DNA of 64,000 nt from Campylorhamphus procurvoides. Its lineage: Eukaryota > Chordata > Aves > Passeriformes > Dendrocolaptidae. Where the stretch lies: NCBI GenBank assembly GCA_013396655.1, contig WBMV01004889.1, positions 604,063 to 668,062 on the forward strand, read 5' to 3'. Position 1 is the first letter of the stretch; every line of letters begins with the position of its first letter. Both the position numbers and the translations under genes were made by a program. Below, in pieces: positions 51,666 to 61,639 of the stretch. The notes beneath the pieces are model-generated. The model saw only the letters and a list, made by a program, of their open reading frames with translations, was not told the DNA's origin and did no database searches.

Positions 51666-53121
51666 GTAAGATAGTGAGTTAAAACAAATAAACATTCAGA
51701 ATTTACTTTCTTCGTGATTCACCCTGGTGAATGTTAAAAGTAAGAGAGAAATATTTATGGAGAGGGTATGCCATTTTGAATATTTCCTGGTTCATTATCC
51801 CTAGCACTGTTTATATAGTTGAATTGCTGGATTTCATAGTCTTATGGAGGGTGTTTTAAATATTTAAATATCTGTCAAGAATCCTAAGTTTTGGAAGCTG
51901 ATGCATCTAAGTTTAAAATAACACTATGATCAAATACTTGTCACCACTAGTAAATTTCACATATTTGACACAGATTCCACACAGAAATAATACAAATTTA
52001 GGCTGAAAATCTTTGCAGTCAGTTGCAAGTTTGAAAACAAATAATAACCTCAGTCTCAAAAAGAATTACACATGCATAACTTTTAACACAGTGATAATAT
52101 ACCCAGTACTCCCAAAAGATCTGATTCCATGTATTTACTTTTAACTGTCATTTGACTTTCTGTTTTATGTTTTTCCTCTCCTCATTCCCCTCCACTTACA
52201 TCACACGTGGCCAACTTAATGGATGAGTGAAGTTCTCCAAAGAAGAATAAGACAATTGGAATGGAAGAACTTTTTAACCACAGTAACAAGAAGGTGAAGA
52301 TGCATGGATCTTCATCCTCATGTCCTACATGTTGTCTACTGCCCCTCAGACAGGTAACTCATCACACCTACTTCACGAAGGTGCCAAAGACAAGAGAAGC
52401 AGCAATCAATGAGAAGGCATGAAGTTCTCTTTTTATTTAAGCTGCTTCAAATCTCAAAAATGAAAAGGCACAGAGGTTGCAGATGATGTGACTCCATGAA
52501 CCTGGTAACAGCCCCAATGAACCTGCCCCTTTCTATTCGTGGTGCTAGAATAGTTAGGGATCACTGCTTCCCCAATATCCTGCAACTGCTTCAGTGAACT
52601 TGCTGGAGATCTACTGTGCTGCACACTTGATGCCAACTGCAGCAAACTTGACTACTCAGAACTTCTTTCTGCTAAAGGAAAAACTGTCAAACAGATTCAA
52701 AACAGGAACAGCTTTTCCTGATGTCACAAGCAAATGATTTCTAGTAAAGGCCTTAGTTAGCTCCTAAATAAACTCATGAACAACAATTACAGATCCACTG
52801 CCAAAGGAAATACATCAGGAATGTCTTTTTTAATCCATAAACAGATTGAATTTTTGCTCAAGACTGAAACAATGACAAAATGTCAGGCTATGAATCAAGT
52901 TGGCACTGTATATCTGAGGGACAGAAATTGTATATTCTTAAATAAAAAGTTTCATGATCTCACAAGCTTCTCTGGTAACTTCACAAGTGGGATTCTCTCT
53001 GACAGCCATCGTATTACCACACACACAACCCATTACCTCCTCCTATATATTCATAAAGTCCTAGTAGCCACACAATTAACTTACAAGGCAAAGTTCAGAG
53101 GTGTACCTGACAATCTCTGAC

Positions 53122-53167
53122 CACACCTCAGCCCTAATACTGAGAATCACTTCCAGACTGAGGTGTG
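53122..53167. repeat. Inverted repeat with 26-base loop
   Basis: CACACCTCAG (53122-53131) pairs perfectly with CTGAGGTGTG (53158-53167). Function unknown. Confidence 0.6.
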
Positions 53168-54985
53168 TCTGTGTCCTGACTGTCTGAAAGACACCAAAAT
53201 GCTCCTCACAGCTGTGCCTATCCAATCTCCTCTACAGGAAACCCAAACAGACAAACTGGCAGGGAGCTCTAGAAGACACTCATCAATCTGGAAGTTCAGG
53301 GAATCAGAACTGTAGGGTTTACTCTGCCAACTCCAACACAGCCAGCACCTTGCAAGGACCAGACATGCCAGGCACCACTATTCCCTTACTTCTCTCTGGG
53401 TATTAGGAATAGAGGCACCTCCTTATCCAGAGCTGTTTGGTTCAGACTTTTCCCTGCTCCAGAGCACTATGATGTTTAGTCAGTCTCACTGTAACTGCAG
53501 ACCTTCAGTCCCTGGCTACAGGGAAAACGCAACAGCATGCTCTAGCAACAGAATGGATCAGATCCAACACACACTGCAGGTCTCAGTAACACCATAAAGC
53601 ACAAGAAGAAAATACTAGAACCCTACAAGAAATTCCCCTTTGATGCAAGTGAATCATATCTAACCATATCCTCTTATTTTCATTTTATTTCTCTACTAAT
53701 CCTATATTCTGCAGTGTTACTAATCCAGCAGAAAGATCACTGAGCTAACTTTCTACTTCCCTACATGCCCATGGTAGTGTAAGTGCAGTACTAGGGAGCC
53801 AAGCTAGTCCCTTATTCTTCGTGATTCTTTGAAACCAGTGGAAGCATAGACACACCTCTCATACCCTGACTAGACATCCCTTCCTTGGTAAGTGTAGCTT
53901 AGTTGGACCTGACAAAACAGAACTCCCAAGCAGCAGCAGAATGAAAAGTACTTGATGATTTTCAACTCTCACTGTTGTCCACAACATTCTGAACTCCAGC
54001 AGTGAAACAGACCAGCATTAACTTTGCTTAAAGTTGTGAGTTCTCCAAGGAGACAGAAGCATACGGTCCAGGTCAAGGAAGTGTCACAACATGGCTTGAG
54101 CCTGATTCCCATCTGAAACCTACTCCCTATCTGTCAGGGTAAGATTTGTTTTACTTTTTTTCAGAATATTTCTTTTTCTACAAAAATGTTATTTGACTTT
54201 TGCAAACTTTTATTGAGGGAACCTTCCAAGAAGTTACATAAATTGATTATTGCATTCATGTATTAACTGGATGAAGAAGTATTTAAAAACAAACAAAAAC
54301 CTCCAAACCAAAATAAACACTATTGGGTCACTTACTCCTGTTTTTTATTTCATCTATATCCCTATCGATCTCCTTTCACTGTCAAAAGTTTAGCCTTATC
54401 TTTTAAGGAGAAAGGAAGAAAGTTCTGAATGTAATTGCCTTATTTCTTGAGAAATACCTCTAAAAATCACTCAGGTTACAGAATTTACAAACTTCAGTAT
54501 GTAACCAACCGTATCAGACTTCCAAGAGGAACCTCACTGCTTCATAAACTGGAATACACAAGCAGATCCATCTTCATTGTTTCATTGATGCCAAGCCACA
54601 ACAGCTTACCCAGAACTGTGCACGTGCCCAAGGATCTGTGCCAAAATGCCTCAGAGCAGGATCAGGTCCCTGTAAGATTAGCTGCATGTAGGGCTTCAAT
54701 CCTGCAACTGCAATGGCTCTGCTGTGACAGAGGCATTGCAGGACTGGGCACTAAAATAATCAAGTATATAAAGATCTTTGTCCTCTCCACAACTGAAGCA
54801 CAATTCTTAAAAATGAACTGAACAAACAACTTTTGTATTTGTGAAATAAAAATCAATTCTTTGGATAACAAGCAGGACCAGCATTCTTCAGACCAAGCTC
54901 CTTAAAATCTATAGGCTGTTTCCCCATTTTTTGTTTTGTTGAGGTTTTTTTGAATTTGTTTTTTTGTTGTTTTTTTTTCTTGAAG

Positions 54986-55058
54986 ATGCATATTTTTATT
55001 CTAGTAATTCTTTCTCATCTCACTCAGATGAAAATCCTACAAGGCCCCTGTTTTAAAG
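54986..55058 (+). CDS. Candidate signal-peptide exon, 24 codons, unidentified
   Basis: A very long T-rich tract (about 54927-54982) ends in CTTGAAG, and the exon would begin exactly at ATG. It runs 73 bases to a perfect donor TTAAAG|GTAAGT. The peptide starts MHIFILVILSHLTQ, a short hydrophobic core like a secretory signal, and ends in QGPCFK with the next codon split after one base (phase 1). A phase-1 intron after a signal peptide is common in genes for receptors and secreted proteins. A at -3 gives a fair start context. I do not recognise the protein. The nearest downstream acceptor-bounded segment (55243-55277) gives an immediate stop when joined, so no second exon is identified. T-rich DNA encodes hydrophobic residues by chance, which is the main alternative. 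Confidence 0.22.
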
Positions 55059-56157
55059 GTAAGTCTAAGACAAAAAACTCAGTTCAAAAGATGCAAATTT
55101 GTCAGCAATTAAAACAGGGACGGCAGTTAAAACATCTGATAGTGCTGGCTGGAACTGTAGAGCAAAGATGCGGGACAACTCCCTTGGGATCTACAGATTT
55201 TTACCGATTATCTTCTTAGCTTTCTATCATTTTATTTCACAGTATAGCACACAGATGGCTGGATTTGAAATTGGAAGGTGAACAAGATAGTAAGAGTTTT
55301 CTATGAAATCAAGTTCTGGTATGGTCAAGACTGTACCAACTGAGAAAGCAGCACATGTTTAAAACCCCAGGTTGGCACAGAAGTCCACAGCTCTCAACTG
55401 TACTAGTCTAAGAAATGAAAGCTAAAGATTCATGAATTCTCAGTCTTATCTGCTTTGAAAGACAGTCATTAGGCTTTCATGTTACTGACCTAATATAAAA
55501 GTAAAAGGTCAGACTTGGGACCTGAATAACAAAGTACCCCACAAACCCCCACACTGCCACAATGCCAACCTCCTTCCAGGCCACTTATGCCAACCCTTAG
55601 AGTAAGAAGCTCTGACTAGAGAGCTGAACACACTGAAATATGTAGGTACAGATCAGGCCTGGCTTACGAAGTAAGCAGGACATTTCAGCTCGTTCCTGGA
55701 ACCAGCATAAAGATGTTCCTATTACCTTCACACATACTGGACCAGGAGAAAAACATGCCCATGCATCCTTGCAAAAGTCACTTTCATAGAATTAGGAAGA
55801 ATACAGGGCAATATTCACAGAGAATTGAGTTAAGAAGAGACTCTGTGTTGGAAGAACAAAACACCAAAAGCTCTGCAACATTATTTTTCTGTCATGCAGC
55901 ACAAGTTCTTAAATGTAGACAAAGAATTCTGAATTGAATTTGAATGCTAACAGACTTCACAAGTCTGTAAGTTCACAATTACTTTACCAGTAAGCCTGAA
56001 ATCAATAGATGACAGTTCATCATTCTTTTTCACCTACCGATATGGGAAAGTAATGTGCACATACACAGGGCAGATGCTTTAGCAACAAAGAGGCAGCTGG
56101 TATAGTAAGTTTAACAGTCACATAGAAACTTCCAGGAAGTTCAGGAATTCTGTACTT

Positions 56158-56255
56158 GATTCTGCCACCAGTCATCTGGTCTTACCTGAACACCCCTGGG
56201 TCTACTCTGCAATCTGCAAAACAGGGGTGGGTATCACTGGTTCTGAAATATTTGT
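56158..56255 (+). mobile_element. Possible ancient MIR-type SINE relic (sense)
   Basis: TCTGCCACCAGTCATCTGG followed about 40 bases later by CTGCAATCTGCAAAACAGGGG parallels the MIR core order (CTCTGCCACT, then CTCATCTGTAAAATGGGG). Divergence is high, as expected for an amniote-age element. Confidence 0.35.
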
Positions 56256-56719
56256 AAAATGTGGTTAGCTGATGCCTGTAAAAGTATACAACAGAAGAGC
56301 AAGGTGTTATTATACCCTAACAATATGCTGTTTAACAAAATATGACAACACCACCTGTGTTCTACAGTACACACTTAAAAGAGTTTGTTTATGTATCTGT
56401 TTAGAAAGTTAATTGTTTTGACTCTCTGGTAGAATGACATTCTAACAGTCAACCTGAAGTCCCTCTCTCCTGAGAAAACAGCAGGCGTCTTTTTCTAGAT
56501 CTTCATAAACAAACAAAACAGTATAAATTTTCCCCCAAGTATTATTACACCACCACAATTAATGCAACTGCCATTTTACCCTATGATAGAGCCAACACAT
56601 TATGATGAAAAAAAAAATAATAATAATCTGGACAACTCTACTCAACTTTCTGCCCTGCTACTCACTACCAAGTTTTTCTTTCAGAGATTGCATAACACTC
56701 TACAAAGGAAGAAGCCATC

Positions 56720-56828
56720 ACTATCCCAAGTTTGTAAATGAAGAAACAGAGAGAGAAAAAGAGGCAGCAATCTACCCGAGATCATGAAGCAAGTTAATGG
56801 TAAAAACTGCAGCACCAGCCAGCAGGCT
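56720..56828 (-). mobile_element. Ancient MIR-type SINE relic (antisense)
   Basis: The plus strand reads TATCCCAAGTTTGTAAATGA, then AGAAACAGAGAGAG, ATCTACCCGAGATCATGAAG and CAAGTTAATGG. This is collinear with the reverse complement of MIR (ATTTTACAGATGAGGAAACT, CAGAGAGG, CTTGCCCAAGGTCACACAG, CTAGTAAGTGG). It explains why a good acceptor with a short open frame occurs just upstream (56685): that frame is repeat-derived. Confidence 0.5.
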
Positions 56829-56999
56829 TTTTTTCCCCTTGTTCCATATGGCACAATTTTCACCTCTGCCAAAATCCTTGGAGGAAGCACTAACCTTTAA
56901 TTTGTTTGTTAAAATATACGTGTAGAGTTGGAATGCATTTTCCTCTCATTCCTCTGCATATATTTGAGCCTCAATAGCAAACTGTACTAGATAGAGCAT

Positions 57000-58580
57000 T
57001 GTGCATGCCCCAGGTTGTATTTCAAGAAGTTCATCCAGTGCCTGGGACTCATTTTACTGGAAGCTCACTCCAGGATCACTCTTCTTAACTCCTTGCACCA
57101 TTAAAGTATAATTTATGCATTATTCCATGAATTTGTCTACTTTAGAAAATAGTCTTGCTCCAGCTATACCGTAACACAACTGGACCAAGTACTACAGCAC
57201 CAGGATACAAGTCTACACCCAGCAAGTGGTTTTCTGTGTATGTGCACTTCACTTCTACTCCAATTATATCAGCATACCTCAAAAGACTAAAAAGGAAACT
57301 TACATAAATGCATGCACATCTTTGTGAAAGGGATTTTATGGCTTTATTTGGTCTCCATAGCCAAAAAGGTGATAGTGGTATACTGTATCTTTATTCTAAG
57401 ACTACTGTACACTTTCAGTCACATTCGTAAAACAGGAACATTCACACCAATTCCCAGTATCATTATACTGATAAAGTACAGATGATACTTCAAGAAACCT
57501 TGATGAGATTCATGAAGGCTTTCTTAGAAGTCAGAATTTATTTTCACTGAAGTCTATAGCAAAGTCTCCACCGAATTCAGCATGCCCGTGAGCAGACCTA
57601 ATGGGCCACAGCTCCAGGGCAACAGAGTAACTCTTTTTTGGAGGAGGGGTGGGGGAAATCACACAGATGGTTACCTGCCCCCCTCACTTTCGGGGGTGTG
57701 GGAGAACACGCACTTGGATATGTGTCAGAATCTGTTTTGCTTTGCAAAGGGCATTCCCTTGCAGTTTATCTTATACCCAGAGTGCTCAGGCTAAGAGAGT
57801 GCATCTCCCTTTCCCCTCCCTCTGTGCTTGGCTAGAGCCAACACAAAAGCAGACTGCTTAGCAGAGACATTAGTTTGGTTCAGCACTACCAGAAATGCCT
57901 CTGGTTGTGAAGATCCAATTTTCTAAGTTCATGAGTATAAAACTGTTCCAAAAAAGAGACTGTCCTATCATTTAAATATGGACTGTTGGTGGGTTATTTC
58001 ACTGAATTCACTATCTGACTAACTCTCCAAAGAAGCGAAAAAGTGAGTTTTTAACTGAAGTGATAGGACACCAGCACCACTTCCCCTCCCCAGTAAAAAC
58101 CAAAAAGGAGTGAGGGTGTCTCATTCTTCCAATCAAGTGTTACTGATGTAGTTACAGTAATGTTTTAAACACACACTGCTTCTAGATGGTTTTGCCACAA
58201 TCCCCATGATTAACACAGCCAAATTCTGTTCAGCAGCCTCAGTGGAACTGCACAAGCTCGTATCATCTCTGACTTAAGACCGAAGTGAATTTTGCGTCCA
58301 GGTTTTTCAGCCTGACCAGTACCCATTTCAACATAACCTAGCAGGAAAATGCTGCTAAGCACATGCTAAGTAACAGGTTTCTCTGAGACATCTCACCAGA
58401 ACACCATCAACGATACCAATTCTCCAGTGAAAATTTTGGCTCAAGTACTTATTTTCTGAAAGGAAAGAAAGCCTCAGCATCACATATCTGTCTAAGGGGG
58501 AGTGCAGGGAGGGAAGAAGCAAGTTAGAACAAGAATAATTCAATCCTATAGAAATGCAGTAACTATAAAATCTGCTGCAT
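57000..58580. other. AT-rich unique sequence
   Basis: Nothing recognised. Short overlapping plus-strand frames at 57582-57861 of up to 70 codons have no domain. Confidence 0.45.
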
Positions 58581-58585
58581 TATAA

Positions 58586-59109
58586 AATCATAGAATCATT
58601 TGAGTTGGAAGGGACCTTAAAGACTATCTAGTTCCAGCCTCCAGGTGTCCTTGCCATGGGCTGAAACACCTTTCACTAGACCAGGTTGCTCAAAGCCCCA
58701 TCCAATCTGGCCATGAACACTGTCAAGGATGGGACAATCACAATGCTCAGTCACCATCACAGCAAAGAATTTCTTCCTAATATCTAATCTAAACCTGTTC
58801 TCTCTCAGTTTGAACCCTCTCCCTCTTGTCCTATCACTGCATGCCCTTGTAAAAAGTCCCTCTCCAGCTCTCCTGTAGGCCCCTTGAGATGCTGAAAGGC
58901 TGTTGTAAGGTCTTCCTGGAGCCGTCACTTCTCCAGGCTGAACAATCCCAACTCTCTCCATCTGTCCTCATAGAGAGGTGCTCCAGCCTTCTGTTCAACT
59001 TCCTGGCCCTTGTCTAGACTTGCTTCAACAGCTCCACATCCTTCTTATGTTGGGGACCACAGAGCTGGATGCAGTGGGATGTCACGGGAGCACAGCAGAA
59101 GGGGAGAAA
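58586..59109 (-). mobile_element. CR1 LINE, 5'-truncated, minus strand
   Basis: The best-preserved CR1 here. The plus strand begins with AATCATAGAATCATTTGAG (reverse complement of the 3' octamers). It continues through GAGTTGGAAGGGACC, TTGCCATGGG, CTAGACCAGGTTGCTCAAAG, AAAGAATTTCTTCCTAATAT, TAAAAAGTCCCTCTCCAGCT, CTTCTCCAGGCTGAACAA, GAGAGGTGCTCCAGCC and GGACCACAGAGCTGGATGCA, and ends near GGGAGAAAT. About 520 bases remain of the 3' UTR and the extreme 3' coding region. A 114-codon frame across it is an incidental antisense frame, not CR1 protein. Confidence 0.95.
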
Positions 59110-59114
59110 TAAAG

Positions 59115-61500
59115 CATTCTGTTTAAACACTTAGGTTAAACAAAAGCTAATTGTTTTGGCGTAGTTATAAATGCTTCAGCAATAAACGGCTTCTATCAAA
59201 AACATTGCTTAATACTACATTTTCTTACGGATCTTGTACCATCTACATGAAAATGACAACCCTTTCAAGGGTGATTCATTTTCCTTTGGCTTGTTCTCTT
59301 AAGAGTAGGTAGTGCTTGGTAGTTTTCCCTTTCAATTTTTTAAGGAAGGTTTTCTTTTTATTTCTTTATAAAAATAGACTGTTTTAAACATTTGGGACCT
59401 GCAACACCATTTCAACCCTTGCTTCAATTTTCTTCTAATTTCTATTTAGCTTTCTAATCTTATCTACAAGACTGCAATAACTGGTGAAACTTTGAATACC
59501 CTATACATTGATACAAAAGAACACAGCAAAACAAGACAAAGACAGGATCACGAAACCTATGTTTGTGCCGGGGAGAGGCTCCCATAAAACCACTTCTTGA
59601 AGTGTGTAACTCCTCCTTTGGGAGGGGCAGGCAAAACAGCAATATATGAGTAGTTGGTATAACTGTGCCACCAGGCCTCAGACACACTCTACATTTCTGA
59701 GCACAACCCTTCTGCTACCTGAAGTCTAACTCTGCATTCCTTAATGGTCACAGATACTGCTACACCGTTCACCTGCTGCAGGAAAACCATGTGGAGCTGC
59801 AGAGTCAGTATGTGTTATCAAGCTCTTTGACTTCTCAGATGCTATTAATATTTTGGTAGGGTGGGGGTTAGAATTCTATACCCGTGTCAGCCCACAGAAT
59901 TGCTATGGTATATTTACCAGTTTTTTATATTTTTTTTTCCCCATCTACTACCTGAATAATACATGCATCATCTAGTAACAACTTGGTTTCACTTTTTGGT
60001 TTCTGGACACCAGTACTGTTGGATTCCTGGATGCTGTAAAGCACACTCTTGTGTTCTGAGAGCGTAAATTGAAGTCACAATCACATGCCACATAGTCTAA
60101 AGGAAAGCTTGCAACACCAATTTTAAGATCATGACTTCATTTCCTTTATGTTAAGTACATACCTGTGTAAACAGACAGGTACCTGTTGATCTTGACATAC
60201 TTTACAGATATATCTTTTTGAAGCTACAGAGGGGTCTAGCACCCACAAAAAAAAGGTTAATATGGCCACGGTGTTACCTAGTGAGCTACTCTGAATTCCT
60301 TAACCGTGGAAGATACAGCCCAAGACATCTGCTATCACAAACAGAAACTGGATAATAGATAAGTAACCTAAAAAAATATATTCAGCATCACAAAAACATA
60401 TACAGTTACAAACTCCCGAACAAAGAAATCATATCCAAATTTCAGATGTTATTGTTGCTAAATCTATTGAAAGAAAAATACCTAACTCCAATTTGCCTTT
60501 AAATTACTACAAACCAAAGTTAAATTCTACTGTAATATTATATAACTCTATTTATATTAAATTAGAACTTATTGAAAATATTTGATGTCAAAATTGTAAA
60601 CAAAGCTCAAATACTCAACAGGTAAGTCTTCACTGAAGTACCAAGAATCAGTGCTTGCTTTAGAACTAAGCTATCTGAAAGTAGTGTCTTCCACTGTCCT
60701 TGCAGTCTTTGCTCCTTAGTGGCATTTGCTGTAAAGCTGAGAAACTAAATGGGAATAGAAAAAGCAAGATAATTTGTTTTACTTCTCATCTGAGAAAACA
60801 TAGCAGAGAAGTTTGAGTTCTACTAGTTCTAAAAGCCTGCATTTGGTTAAAAAGAATAGGTTAAAATACATGTAAAGTACTGTCCCTAATTAACGTAAGT
60901 GCAAAGTCTATTTACACTTACTTGTGTGTATGTGTGTGTTTGTGCATGAGTGTGACTTTATTAAGTATGACATTTTTAAAAGCCACAATTAAAAAACAGC
61001 ATCATTTGTTGTGTCCTAAATAAAAATTTGCTTCACAGTTGCAATCTAAATAAATGCGCATAAGTCACTTAAAAGTGTGCAGGCATATAGTGCATCCTCT
61101 AAACTAACAAAAAAGTAGTGCCAAATTTGGTGTAAAGGCTATATTTAGCAACATATTTTAATGGTTGTCTACCAACAGAGATTGTTTCTGAAAAAATAAA
61201 CACAAAAATACCAAAGCAAAATGAGATTTCAAGCACCCATTTAAACCAAGCGTTTATTGACCAAAATCATGACTTAAATCAATTTAATTGGTATAACTGG
61301 AATGTCAAGGCAGCTGACACGTAAGCATGTGTATAGAGGGGCTCACAAGGGCCAGGAATATGAGACATAAAACCCTCCCTCCTTTCAATGTGCCTGCCCC
61401 CACACTCCCCTTCAGCCCTGCTCAATCTCTGCAAAGCCTGTTAGTGCTCCACAAAACACCATCCCCCACTCAGAAAGATTTTTTTTCCCTCTAGGATCCT
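59115..61500. other. AT-rich unique sequence
   Basis: No recognised gene. Contains a TG-rich microsatellite at 60922-60955. Confidence 0.45.
60922..60955. repeat. (TG)n-rich microsatellite
   Basis: Imperfect TG repeat interrupted by TA and TT. Confidence 0.8.
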
Positions 61501-61519
61501 TGAATAAGAGAAGACATAC

Positions 61520-61622
61520 CTGTCCTCATTGGAGGACCTGAACTGTTGCCTTCTCTCCTGTGACCTACTGTGAGGGGATGTCTGTGATGACAGACTCACC
61601 TCTCGTTTTGATTTCTCTCTTT
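61520..61622 (-). CDS. Candidate internal exon, Arg/Ser/Gln-rich, unidentified
   Basis: On the minus strand the acceptor AATGTTATTCCTTGCAG precedes 103 bases ending at donor GAGGACAG|GTATGTC. Only one frame is open. It is entered with two bases and left with two bases of split codons, and it encodes 33 residues beginning REKSKREVSLSSQTS and continuing PHSRSQERRQQFRSSNED. The peptide is strongly hydrophilic with basic and Ser/Gln residues, like a disordered linker of a cytoplasmic scaffold or RNA-binding protein, and unlike the hydrophobic products of random AT-rich DNA. A second strong donor (CGAGAG|GTGAGT at 61600) inside it would give a 23-base short form. I cannot name the gene. It lies upstream of the 39-kb promoter on the same strand, so if real the island would be an internal or separate promoter. 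Confidence 0.3.
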
Positions 61623-61639
61623 CTGCAAGGAATAACATT

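Larger units (their letters stand above)
46970..54920. other. AT-rich unique sequence
   Basis: No recognised repeat family. Short frames reach 128 codons (54435-54821, plus) without a domain. It includes strong isolated splice-like donors (for example, minus strand at 47846, ACAGAG|GTAAGTC) without a coherent coding frame, and a ten-base inverted repeat at 53122-53167. Confidence 0.45.

Noticed and set aside
55243..55277. 35-base plus-strand segment after TTTATTTCACAG as the second exon for the 55.0-kb leader
   Set aside because: Joining it in phase 1 gives a stop codon within the first two codons.
56685..56786. Open frame after TTTTTCTTTCAG as a coding exon
   Set aside because: Most of it lies in the MIR-like relic and the frame ends at a stop without a usable donor.
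58617..58961. 114-codon minus-strand frame
   Set aside because: It lies wholly inside a CR1 3' fragment and does not match CR1 protein; incidental.
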